64,000 bases of DNA, from positions 1-64,000 of the forward strand of contig JABDBQ010000008.1 in assembly GCA_013288555.1 (NCBI GenBank), given 5' to 3'. The DNA comes from Bacteroidota bacterium (GTDB taxonomy: Bacteria; Bacteroidota; Bacteroidia; CAILMK01). The translations under genes and the position numbers were made by a program. Below, in pieces: positions 1 through 7,323 of this stretch (within the stretch, counting starts at the first letter, position 1; each line of letters begins with the position of its first letter). The notes below the pieces were generated by a model. The model did no database searches and was not told the origin of the DNA. It was given only the letters and a program-made list of their open reading frames with translations.

Positions 1-167
1 TTGAGTTTTTGACCTTTCTCAATGCACATGAAATCAAACTGGGTATCCGCTTAAGAATTATTTCTATTGAACCGTTCGACCGGTCTATGACAATCAGTTA
101 TGCTAATCGGAATGCCCAGATGCTGAGCCATACTGTATGCGAACGTTTGCTGGTTGAAAAAGCTTAA
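1..167 (+). CDS. DtxR-family metal-dependent regulator, C-terminal fragment
   Basis: The open frame starting at base 3 ends at a TAA at 165-167 and has no start inside the window, so only about the last 54 residues are present. The visible segment reads EFLTFLNAHEIKLGIRL, then an EPFDRSMTISY stretch and LSHTVCERLLVE. This matches the C-terminal SH3-like (FeoA-type) domain of DtxR/MntR-type iron or manganese repressors of Bacteroidetes, where an FD.S motif is followed by a beta strand and an 'LS..V...L.V' ending. The DNA-binding and metal-sensing parts lie upstream of the window. Family assignment is by motif memory and is fairly but not fully certain. Confidence 0.7.
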   Translation, partial: EFLTFLNAHEIKLGIRLRIISIEPFDRSMTISYANRNAQMLSHTVCERLLVEKA

Positions 168-227
168 AGCAACAAATTTCAAAAGTAATGCGTGTTAAAT
201 CGAGCTATTCACCAACTCACTAACTTC

Positions 228-2210
228 TTATTCTCCAGCAAGTTTCTTTAGTCCTTGCAAATAACCCGCATCAACTTTAAATCCAAGACTCTGAGCCTGA
301 TTGGCATCTGCAAGTGCATTTTTGTAATCTTTCTTTTCTAAATACGCAGATGAACGCTTCATAAATCCATCAGCTGATTCAGGTTTTAACTGAAGAAAAA
401 TATTCAGATCAGCTATGCCGGCATCAATTTGCTTATGTTTGATAAGGGCCTCGCCGCGATTTTCATAGGCATCCGGCAAGTCCGGTTTTAGTTCGATGGC
501 TTTGGTATAGTCAGCAATGGCTGAGTCATATTGGTTGCGCATATCATCGTAATTCCCACGATTGCTATAGGCCTCAGCCAGGTTCGGGTCCAGTTTAAGG
601 GCCATGTCAAAATCAGCTCCCGCCGAATCCAGTTTTTGCCTGATGCAAAACAAAACAGCCCTTGAAACATAGGTTTGGGAAGTTTTTGGATTGAGGGCGA
701 TAGCTTTGTTATAATCAGCCATTGCAAGATCATTTTTACCTTCCAGGCGATAGATTTGTCCTCTGTTGGAATAAGGCAGATCGAAATTTGGCTGCAAAGC
801 AATAGATTTTGTAAATAGTGGAACAGCCTCATCATATTTACCCTGAGTGTAAAGTTCAAACCCGAGATTATTATAAGCACTGGATAAATCAGGCTGCTTT
901 TCAATAGCATCACGCCATAATGATTCGGTATTTTTCCAAACCTCGCATCTGGCACGGGTAATGTTTCCAAGCCAGATCATCCAGGCGGCAACTAAAAACG
1001 GGAAGACTCTTTTTATGGATTTGAGGGATGAAATTTTACCGCTGGATGCCTTTACATAAAGAGCGCCCAACATAAATATGAGTCCAAAATAAGCTATGTA
1101 TGAATATCTGTCAGCTATAATAGCTGTTCCCACAGGTAACAATTGAAGGAGCAGGAAAATAGCAGAGGCATAAAACAATAAACCAAAAACCATTTCCTTG
1201 TTTTTACGGGCATATCGATAAAACATAAAGAGAAGTCCGGCAAGGATAACGGGATAAAAGTACCATATAATTGGGAAATACCCGTTTGTCTGCACCGGAT
1301 ACTGATAGAAATTGCACAAATCAACAGGCAGGAAAAGCTTTCCGATATAAGCCAGAAACGCATAAGACCCAAAAAACAATCTGTCTACTATTGGGTATAC
1401 TTTCTCAGATTGTATGGCTGATACACTTTGCTGCGCTTTGATAGAAATAATACCAAAAACAATTGAAAGGATAAACAAGGGCGTTTTTTCAAGAATCAGG
1501 TTGATTTTTAGAGGCCTTTTTACAAGGTAATCGATCAGCAGGCAACTGATAGGGAGGGTTACCGCGACAGCCTTTGAAAGCAACGAGAGAACGAAAAATA
1601 CCAGGCATATAAAGTAAAATAGACCTTTATTCTTTTTTGAAGTTGCAAAGAAATAGAAAGCGATGAGAGCCAGAAAATAAAACAGGCCGAACAAAACATC
1701 TTTTCTTCCCGCGATCCATGCCACAGATTCTACATGCATGGGATGAATCACAAACAACAAACCACAAAATGCCGTCATAGATAAATTCCGGGTGAGCAAC
1801 CACGCCAACCATGTAACTGCCAAGCTTGCCAGAATATGAAGGATCATACTATCCCGATGATAAATATAGGGTTTTAAGGCATCAATATGATATTCGAAAG
1901 CCAGGCTCAGCATTGTAAGCGGATGATAATTCCCCATAGTATAACTATGGAAGAAATGGCCGATACCAGCATTTGTCCAGTTACGGATCTCATAGTTCAT
2001 GGTTACATACCCTGGATCATCCCAATTGGTAAATGTATCGGACAAAGATGGCCAGAAAGCAATACATCCGGCAACCGCAACGGCAGCAAAGATCAGGTAG
2101 AGAATATATCCCGGTGTTTTTTTTACAGGTATAGACTTTTTGGTTTTAACGGGCTGCAATTTTGATACAGGAGAGGCAGTTGTCTTTTTTAATTGAGGTT
2201 TTTGAACCAT
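228..2210 (-). CDS. TMTC-like multi-pass membrane protein with C-terminal TPRs
   Basis: 660 residues. A Lys/Pro-rich cytoplasmic N-terminus (1-34) is followed by roughly ten hydrophobic segments (about 35-420) and six tetratricopeptide repeats (about 440-650). The first large loop carries FTNWDDPGYV, an acidic pair like that of GT-C glycosyltransferases, and the strongly conserved HPMHVESVAWIAGRKDVL follows. This layout is that of the TMTC/O-mannosyltransferase-like family, which uses polyprenyl-phosphate sugars and has TPRs for protein contacts. The TPRs include AYNNLGFELYTQGKYDEA and AYSNRGNYDDMRNQYDSA. A transferase role is inferred from the family; the acceptor is unknown. It is a single gene preceded by a TAGATTTG box. 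Confidence 0.8.
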   Translation of the reverse strand: MVQKPQLKKTTASPVSKLQPVKTKKSIPVKKTPGYILYLIFAAVAVAGCIAFWPSLSDTFTNWDDPGYVTMNYEIRNWTNAGIGHFFHSYTMGNYHPLTMLSLAFEYHIDALKPYIYHRDSMILHILASLAVTWLAWLLTRNLSMTAFCGLLFVIHPMHVESVAWIAGRKDVLFGLFYFLALIAFYFFATSKKNKGLFYFICLVFFVLSLLSKAVAVTLPISCLLIDYLVKRPLKINLILEKTPLFILSIVFGIISIKAQQSVSAIQSEKVYPIVDRLFFGSYAFLAYIGKLFLPVDLCNFYQYPVQTNGYFPIIWYFYPVILAGLLFMFYRYARKNKEMVFGLLFYASAIFLLLQLLPVGTAIIADRYSYIAYFGLIFMLGALYVKASSGKISSLKSIKRVFPFLVAAWMIWLGNITRARCEVWKNTESLWRDAIEKQPDLSSAYNNLGFELYTQGKYDEAVPLFTKSIALQPNFDLPYSNRGQIYRLEGKNDLAMADYNKAIALNPKTSQTYVSRAVLFCIRQKLDSAGADFDMALKLDPNLAEAYSNRGNYDDMRNQYDSAIADYTKAIELKPDLPDAYENRGEALIKHKQIDAGIADLNIFLQLKPESADGFMKRSSAYLEKKDYKNALADANQAQSLGFKVDAGYLQGLKKLAGE

Positions 2211-2227
2211 AGTTAAATGATATATGG

Positions 2228-2235
2228 CAAATCTA
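2228..2235 (-). promoter_or_regulatory. Bacteroidetes -7 box for the TMTC-like gene
   Basis: On the minus strand the bases read TAGATTTG, matching TAnnTTTG, 17 bp before the ATG at 2210. No clear -33 TTTG at the normal distance was seen. Confidence 0.4.
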
Positions 2236-2275
2236 ACAAATATCTGCCTTTCAGAAATATGGAAGAATACATCAA

Positions 2276-2839
2276 TCAGTAAACATCGGGAAGCCTGATA
2301 ATAGAAAAACGTCCATTCGAAACTTTTAGAGTATCCTTATAATTCGAGTTATTAATATAGAACCCTGAAAATACGCCGTTGATATGGCCACCGGCGTTGT
2401 CAAAACTTGTAATGGTTAAAAAATCATTTATGTAAAGGGGCCGATAAATATTAAACTTCTGACTGGACTTATTGGCTATCAGGATCGTATCGCTAACATT
2501 GTTAAGTCCCGGCAAAGTGTCCTGAGCTGCGAAATATGTTTCCCCGCTAAAATGGAAATGAATCTGGAGATTAATTGAATCGGTATCTTCAACAAGGCTT
2601 AAAGATGTCTGGTGAAAAGATGTATCATAATAACCTGAACTATTGGCCGTATTGAAATAGAAAGTTGTACCTGAAAAGCCATCTCCGGATATGACCATGG
2701 CATTGGCACTGTTTGTTGGTCCGATATTTAAAGGGGTAGTAAGGTCTTTTTTCTGACAGCCAGCTATAGAAAAAATGAGCAGAAGAAATATTGTTAATTT
2801 ATAATCTGTAATTTTCAATCCTCTATAATTTGCTTTCAA
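2276..2839 (-). CDS. Small secreted lipoprotein, unknown function
   Basis: 187 residues. A hydrophobic signal segment ends in a lipobox (SIAGC, Cys near residue 28) followed by QKK, so it should be lipidated by Lgt/Lsp. The rest is Thr/Ser/Asn-rich and predicted all-beta, with no recognised catalytic motif. It lies downstream of a second lipoprotein gene on the same strand (2900-3409) from which it is separated by a strong hairpin, so it is probably transcribed separately. An internal start at the later Met is not available; the extra N-terminal residues before KITDYKLT may be non-native. Confidence 0.65.
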   Translation of the reverse strand: MKANYRGLKITDYKLTIFLLLIFSIAGCQKKDLTTPLNIGPTNSANAMVISGDGFSGTTFYFNTANSSGYYDTSFHQTSLSLVEDTDSINLQIHFHFSGETYFAAQDTLPGLNNVSDTILIANKSSQKFNIYRPLYINDFLTITSFDNAGGHINGVFSGFYINNSNYKDTLKVSNGRFSIIRLPDVY

Positions 2840-2847
2840 ATATCAAC

Positions 2848-2884
2848 AAAAAGCGCCTCATGAATTCATGAAGCGCTTTTTATT
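2848..2884 (-). terminator. Palindromic terminator after the 2900-3409 gene
   Basis: AAAAAGCGC and GCGCTTTTT arms enclose the self-complementary TCATGAATTCATGA, giving a near-perfect palindrome of about 34 nt with A/T tracts at both ends. It can therefore act on either strand. Confidence 0.7.
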
Positions 2885-2899
2885 ATTGTTTTGTATCTT

Positions 2900-3409
2900 C
2901 TACTGAACTGATGCGGCAAATGTACCTGCAGAAAAAGTATAATTATTTCCTGTATTGCTAAAGGCGCCGCTGAATGTTCCGGTTATTTTACTGCCTGAAG
3001 CACCATAAGTTGCTACTACCAATTTAGCACCTGAATTTGAGCTATATATCTGCAAACCGTTTGGATTTTTAATTGGAGTTGTTGTAATCGTAATTACATT
3101 TGGTCCAGTAGGAGACAAAGTATATGTACCGGTAGCCTTTCCGGTAAATTGGATGTCATATGATACTGCTATTGAATCTCCTGACGTACCTGAAATGGAT
3201 ACCGTTGTCGTATTTGAACTTGCGTCATAATTGCATGATTGCTGTGCTACACTTGAAATGGCATATACCACATTTTTGAAACCATTTCCATTGATAACAT
3301 AACTATCATCATATGTTGTCGTTCCACCTGTTGTATTAACTGTTTTTTTGGCGCAGCTTCCGAGCATAAAGGCTCCTAAAATGAGTAAAGAAAATATTTT
3401 TGCTTTCAT
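2900..3409 (-). CDS. Small secreted lipoprotein, unknown function
   Basis: 169 residues. The N-terminus MKAKIFSLLILGAFMLGSC is a classic SPII signal with the lipid-attachment Cys at residue 19, followed by AKK. The mature part is Thr/Ser/Gly-rich, likely a single beta-sandwich, with a repeated VISG/TGTFSGAF pattern. The ending (TFSAGTFAASVQ) is not a T9SS signal. The gene is divergent from the thioredoxin-like gene at 3479. Function unknown. Confidence 0.65.
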   Translation of the reverse strand: MKAKIFSLLILGAFMLGSCAKKTVNTTGGTTTYDDSYVINGNGFKNVVYAISSVAQQSCNYDASSNTTTVSISGTSGDSIAVSYDIQFTGKATGTYTLSPTGPNVITITTTPIKNPNGLQIYSSNSGAKLVVATYGASGSKITGTFSGAFSNTGNNYTFSAGTFAASVQ

Positions 3410-3428
3410 ATCTGTTTAATTTTAATGG

Positions 3429-3436
3429 CAAATATA
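3429..3436 (-). promoter_or_regulatory. -7 box for the 2900-3409 lipoprotein
   Basis: The minus strand reads TATATTTG (TAnnTTTG) 19 bp before the ATG at 3409. Confidence 0.4.
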
Positions 3437-3478
3437 AACAAACTATTAATATTTGTATCGGGTTATTGTAACGATATT

Positions 3479-4033
3479 ATGAAACTTAGAAAACACATCA
3501 CTGTTCTGTTTTGCTTATTGCCGTTTATTCAGATATCAGGTATTGTTGCAAGTGACCGCAAATCTGATATCTTAATCAAATCACGGATCATCAATGGAAT
3601 CAGCAATGATTCTAATGTTCACCTTAAGGATTTTGTACGTTCTAATTTAGACAATTTTAAGATTTATCCCTGGTTTGAATATGCTTATCGTGATTATGTC
3701 CCTGATGCGCAAAAAGTTGATTCGCTTGTATTGTTGAAAGATCATATCAGTATCATTGTTTTCGGGGGAAGTTGGTGCGGTGATACACATGAGCTCTTGC
3801 CTAAATTCTATAAAGCCGTTGAAATTGCAAAAATTGCACCCTCCAGGATAACCCTTGTCGGTGTGGACAGACGCAAACATTCTCACGATGGCCGGTGCTG
3901 GAAATACAGGATTAAAAGGGTACCCACTTTCGTTCTGTTTTATGACGGCAAGGAAATAGGACGGGTTGTAGAGTCAGTTCAAATAAATATAGAATCTGAT
4001 ATTCTAAATCAGTACCACAAAGCGGGCTATTAA
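3479..4033 (+). CDS. Secreted thioredoxin-like protein with a single-Cys active site
   Basis: 184 residues from the ATG at 3479. An upstream in-frame ATG at 3425 exists, but the later start gives a clean Sec signal peptide (MKLRKHITVLFCLLPFIQIS). The thioredoxin fold is shown by IIVFGGSWCGDTHELLPKF, then VGVDRRK, the cis-Pro strand VPTFVLFYDGKEIGRVV and a short final helix. The active site is WCGDT, with the resolving Cys replaced, as in a common Bacteroidetes thioredoxin-family group that cannot form the usual CXXC disulfide. Role in the periplasm (thiol binding or partial redox) is inferred. It is convergent with the NuoE-NuoF fusion gene. Confidence 0.75.
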   Translation: MKLRKHITVLFCLLPFIQISGIVASDRKSDILIKSRIINGISNDSNVHLKDFVRSNLDNFKIYPWFEYAYRDYVPDAQKVDSLVLLKDHISIIVFGGSWCGDTHELLPKFYKAVEIAKIAPSRITLVGVDRRKHSHDGRCWKYRIKRVPTFVLFYDGKEIGRVVESVQINIESDILNQYHKAGY

Positions 4034-4058
4034 GCTATAAAACAAGCAAATATTGCCC

Positions 4059-5708
4059 CTATTCAAAATAGGCTTTAAGCTCTCCGTCAAAATATTGCAG
4101 TGCGTTCCGGATACCTAGAGGCAATCCGCCACCTAAAGCACATAGCGATCCGATTTCCATAGTCGTGATGAGATCGGTAAACAATTCACGACTCATTTTA
4201 TAATCCGAATGGATTGCCTTGTGAATCATTTCCTGTCCCCGTGTAGAACCCAGCCGGCATGGGAAACATTTTCCGCAACTTTCATGGGCCGTAAATTCAA
4301 AAAGATGTTCAAGATAATCGATCATTGGGAAACTCTCGGGGATGCAAACTACGGAAGCATGGCCAAGCAAAAATCCATTCTGTGAAAATGATTCCACATC
4401 GATGGTCAGGTCTTTTATTTTATCAACCGGGATAATTCCACCCAGCGGGCCTCCGATGTGCACGGCCTTGATTTTGGCATTGAAACCTCCGCCAAGTTCG
4501 TCAAATACCACCTGCAGGGGAGTGCCCATATCTACTTCATAGATACCGGGTTTGTTGAAAAACCCATCCAGTGAAACCAGTTTGGTACCGGTTGATTTTC
4601 CACGCCCTATTGTGGCATAAGCAGCTCCGCCGTTTTGAACAATATTCGGAATACAGGCAAGGGTCTCCACATTATTTACAACCGTAGGTTTGTTGAACAA
4701 GCCATGCTGGGTAGGATAGGGGGGGCGTGTACGCACTTCAGGTCTTTGACCTTCAATGGAATTCAACAAAGCTGTTTCTTCGCCGCATATATAAGCCCCC
4801 TGGGCTTTGATCAGTTTAAAATCATAATTGAATCCGGTCCCCAGGATATTATCACCAAGCAGTCCTTTCTCACGGATATCATTGATGGCTTTCTGTGTAA
4901 TTTCAATAGATTCAGGGTATTCTGCGCGGATATAAACCACACCGGCGTTAGCCCCAATAATATATCCTGCAATCATCATTCCCAGCAGCAGGGCATGAGG
5001 TTGATGTTCCAGGATATAGCGGTCGCTGTAGGCACCCGGGTCTCCTTCATCGGCATTGCAGACCACAAATTTTTGTTCGCCCGCCGTGTTCATACACGAT
5101 TCATACTTAAAGCCGATCGGGAAATAAGCGCCGCCGCGTCCGCGCAAACCGGAGGTTTTCAATTCATTAAGCAATTCTTCTCTTGATTTGCTTAAAGCGA
5201 TATTCAGCGTTTTATAATACGCATCTATTCCAGGAAAATCTGCAGTAAGGATCTGATTACCCAAATGAGCTACATCATATTGATCCACAACAGTTTTTCC
5301 ATCTTCTTTGATGCTTTCTATATCATCAATGGCTGACCCCGAATAATTTTTTCCACCGGTATTGAACGAACTGTTTTCATGGCAGCGACCGAGGCAGCAC
5401 ATTTCGCCTATTTCTTCCGGTTTGTAATATTTTCCGAGTTTTTCTTTCAGCTCATCCTGGGTTCCGGCAGTCAGGCAAGAACTCCCGTTGCATACATATA
5501 CTTTTTTACCCTGGTTTTCAGGACGCAAAAAATCATAGAATGTAGCTGTACCATATACATTTGCCGTTCCCATAAGGAATTCTTTGGCCAGCGTTTCGGT
5601 ATCTTTTTCTGAAACAGCTCCGGTGGGAGTGGCAGCAATGCCAAGTTCTTCAAACAGGTTTTCGCGAAGTCCTTTTCTGCCTGACAGTTCGCTCAGATTT
5701 TTAGACAT
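4059..5708 (-). CDS. NuoE-NuoF fusion: NADH-oxidising flavoprotein (FdsB/HoxF-like)
   Basis: 549 residues. The N-terminal thioredoxin-like ferredoxin part carries a [2Fe-2S] set (Cys73 and Cys78 in CNGSSC; Cys105 and Cys109 in CCLGRC). The NuoF part follows, with the FMN/NADH loop GLRGRGG at 187-193, CNADEGDPGAYSDR near 217-230, CGEETALLNSIEGQRPE near 308, and a [4Fe-4S] set (Cys478, 481, 484 in ESCGKCFPC; Cys523). It should pass electrons between NAD(H) and a partner via FMN and clusters. No complex I, hydrogenase or formate-dehydrogenase catalytic subunit lies nearby. Its only neighbour on the strand is the DUF7009-like gene 16 bp upstream, a pairing I associate with Bacteroidetes formate dehydrogenase loci. 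Whether it serves formate dehydrogenase is inference. Confidence 0.85.
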   Translation of the reverse strand: MSKNLSELSGRKGLRENLFEELGIAATPTGAVSEKDTETLAKEFLMGTANVYGTATFYDFLRPENQGKKVYVCNGSSCLTAGTQDELKEKLGKYYKPEEIGEMCCLGRCHENSSFNTGGKNYSGSAIDDIESIKEDGKTVVDQYDVAHLGNQILTADFPGIDAYYKTLNIALSKSREELLNELKTSGLRGRGGAYFPIGFKYESCMNTAGEQKFVVCNADEGDPGAYSDRYILEHQPHALLLGMMIAGYIIGANAGVVYIRAEYPESIEITQKAINDIREKGLLGDNILGTGFNYDFKLIKAQGAYICGEETALLNSIEGQRPEVRTRPPYPTQHGLFNKPTVVNNVETLACIPNIVQNGGAAYATIGRGKSTGTKLVSLDGFFNKPGIYEVDMGTPLQVVFDELGGGFNAKIKAVHIGGPLGGIIPVDKIKDLTIDVESFSQNGFLLGHASVVCIPESFPMIDYLEHLFEFTAHESCGKCFPCRLGSTRGQEMIHKAIHSDYKMSRELFTDLITTMEIGSLCALGGGLPLGIRNALQYFDGELKAYFE

Positions 5709-5724
5709 AATTCTTTATGTTTTA

Positions 5725-6096
5725 TCAACAAACAGTATGCGGGTTTTTAAAATTGTCACTTTGATCCTCATTGGAGGTATTATCAATGCATGCCCAGTCT
5801 TTTTCTATCAGAATTGACAATGTTTTGGCATTTCCAATACTCATTTTATTATTGAATCCAACAATATCAGTTGTAGTCCATTCTGTCTTTATTGCAGAAG
5901 GGACAAAAACAGTCATTTTATTTCCTATATAAGTAGCTGCCAGGTTTTCAATGCTTTCCAGGACCTGGATGGCATAAACAAAATCAGCAAATCCGAATTC
6001 GGTTTTATTCTCCAGGTAGCCTTTTTCGGCAAAGATATCCATCTCGGTCCTGGTGAGCCTGAGCCTTATGGAATTATCCCTGATCCGTATTTTCAT
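5725..6096 (-). CDS. DUF7009-like small protein
   Basis: 123 residues from the ATG at 6096; a longer start at 6120 adds eight poorly conserved residues. The N-terminus MKIRIRDNSIRLRLTRTEM is the hallmark of a small Bacteroidetes family found beside NAD-linked formate dehydrogenase genes. The rest is alpha/beta with GFADFVYAIQVLESIENLAATYIGNKMTVFVP and a Cys near the C-terminus. No catalytic residues are known to me. The 16-bp gap to the NuoE-NuoF gene suggests one transcript. Confidence 0.65.
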   Translation of the reverse strand: MKIRIRDNSIRLRLTRTEMDIFAEKGYLENKTEFGFADFVYAIQVLESIENLAATYIGNKMTVFVPSAIKTEWTTTDIVGFNNKMSIGNAKTLSILIEKDWACIDNTSNEDQSDNFKNPHTVC

Positions 6097-6372
6097 GGGC
6101 AGTTGTAAAGAGATTAACATACAAATTTAAGGAATTTTGAGAAAGGAAATCAGGGGTAAGGAATAAGTCGTAAGGCATAAGGTAGCATTAACTGAGTAAT
6201 TATGTTTTAAACTATTAAAAATCAATATTTTATATATAATTACCTGCAAAATAAAAGCCAAATAACAATAAAGATCAATCCCAATTGCTGGAAACGGGGC
6301 TTTTTTGCCTTTCCCTGACTCCTTAAACCTGGCTCCTGCCCCCTTTTTTATTGATCCCGAGTACTCGGGATT

Positions 6373-6472
6373 ATTTTTATTGTTATTTTAATTTTTTCAT
6401 TTTTTAACTTATTGATAATCTTTGGCTTTCGAGCTAACTCATTGACAGGTATCAATAGATATCAATAAAAGA
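6373..6472. repeat. Short structured element, copy i
   Basis: A core of the form TTTTTTCATTTTTTAACT then TATTGATA, a variable part, then TAACTCATTGAC, is followed by TATCAATA-GA-TATCAATA. The left flank (ATTTTTATTGTTAT) is complementary to the right flank (ATATCAATAAAAGA) at most positions. Copy ii has the same layout with different but again complementary flanks. Nature unknown. Confidence 0.4.
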
Positions 6473-6667
6473 TCAATCCAGAATAGATAAAAAGGGCAAT
6501 TTCTTTGTTGCAAAACCAATGTTGATAAAAGGGAATCCCCCTTCCAAAGAGCCTGTCCCGACTTCTTCGGGAGGGCAGGGGGATTTGAGCGGGATCAAAA
6601 ACCGCGATTCCATCAAATTGGCCTCCCGAATAAGTCCCCGAAGGGGTCGGGACAGGCGGGACACGTG

Positions 6668-6773
6668 TTTTCCCTGTTATAACAGGAAATTTCATTTTTT
6701 CATTTTTCAACTGATTGATATTAAATAACATACACGTAACTCGTTGACAAATAACAGGCGATAACAGGGAAAA
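6668..6773. repeat. Short structured element, copy ii
   Basis: Left arm TTTTCCCTGTTAT (6668-6680) and right arm ATAACAGGGAAAA (6761-6773) are perfectly complementary over 13 bp. The core between them (TTTTTTCATTTTTCAACT, GATTGATA, then GTAACTCGTTGAC) matches copy i. The right side again holds a direct repeat, ATAACAGG-CG-ATAACAGG, as copy i does with TATCAATA. Confidence 0.45.
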
Positions 6774-6873
6774 TACAGGCCAGAATGCCCAAAAAAGCTG
6801 GTTTATCTTTTGCATTTTATTTTTATCTCGCGCCAGCCACTTACGCCTTACCCCTTATGCCTAACGCCTTTTT

Positions 6874-6994
6874 ATAGTACATATATAGCGAACTGCCCAA
6901 GTGGGTGGGTACTTGCGAAAAATATTTTTTAACTTATATTTATTCAATGCGTTACAAGCGAAAATATTTTTGAAAATGTTTTATTTTTTTTTAA
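6874..6994. repeat. Upstream block shared by both giant genes, copy 1
   Basis: The block begins near ACATATATAGCG, continues with CCCAAGTGGGTGGGT, and ends with GCGAAAATATTTTTGAAAAT and a T tract. It aligns with 58622-58745 at roughly four of five positions by eye. An internal inverted repeat (AAAAATATTTT / AAAATATTTTT) brackets an AACTTATATTTATTCAATG core. Confidence 0.6.
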
Positions 6995-7003
6995 CCGCAT
7001 ACC

Positions 7004-7037
7004 AAACCTCGCAGGTTTCCAAAAACCTGCGAGGTTT
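7004..7037. terminator. Strong hairpin with 15-bp perfect arms
   Basis: AAACCTCGCAGGTTT and AAACCTGCGAGGTTT flank a CCAA loop, followed by TT. No gene ends immediately before it, so it is either a dispersed palindromic repeat or a transcription block ahead of the promoter at 7287. Confidence 0.5.
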
Positions 7038-7076
7038 TTACGCGATTTTTCGAGAGAATGTTATACAACGCGGTGG

Positions 7077-7144
7077 CTGAGCTTGTCGAAGCCTGGTGAT
7101 TTACGTAGGATTGGCGGAATGAGCGGCCCCTTTGACAAGCTCAG
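7077..7144. repeat. Dispersed CTTCGACAAGCTCAG repeat, inverted pair
   Basis: CTGAGCTTGTCGAAG at 7077-7091 and CTTTGACAAGCTCAG at 7130-7144 face each other across 38 bp. Further copies occur at 12830, 35831, 35881 and 58787. Confidence 0.6.
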
Positions 7145-7286
7145 GGACCGCTCATTTTGACGGTGGTTTCCGAAGAATTGGCTTCCCATCAGTCCCCATT
7201 GATTTGTTTTTCAGCAACATGGTTCCGGGGGGAGACTCTGATGGGAAGTATGCATTTGTATTCACCTCAAATTCAACCTTTTTTCA

Positions 7287-7294
7287 TATATTTG
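7287..7294 (+). promoter_or_regulatory. -7 box for giant protein 1
   Basis: TATATTTG matches TAnnTTTG, 29 bp before the ATG at 7324. The paralogue at 59596 has the identical octamer at 59567. The nearest TTTG upstream (7255-7258) is too far for a good -33 match. Confidence 0.45.
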
Positions 7295-7323
7295 AAATAG
7301 ATAATTGAAATATTGCCCATAAA

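Larger units (their letters stand above)
6121..7323. other. Repeat-rich non-coding region upstream of giant protein 1
   Basis: About 1.2 kb without a credible gene. It holds the perfect 18-bp palindrome ATCCCGAGTACTCGGGAT (6354-6371), two related copies of a short structured element (about 6373-6472 and 6668-6773), an inverted pair GCCTGTCCCGAC/GTCGGGACAGGC near 6550-6650, a 120-bp block shared with the region upstream of giant protein 2 (6874-6994), a strong hairpin (7004-7037), an inverted pair of the CTTCGACAAGCTCAG repeat (7077-7144), and a single remnant of the CATCAGAGTC repeat unit (about 7180-7250). Long open frames crossing it (for example 6462-6815) have translated-repeat composition and are rejected. 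Confidence 0.7.

Noticed and set aside
6462..6815. Minus-strand open frame of 117 codons
   Set aside because: It crosses several repeats and palindromes, its translation has no protein-like pattern, and a second overlapping frame (6473-6664) is equally open.
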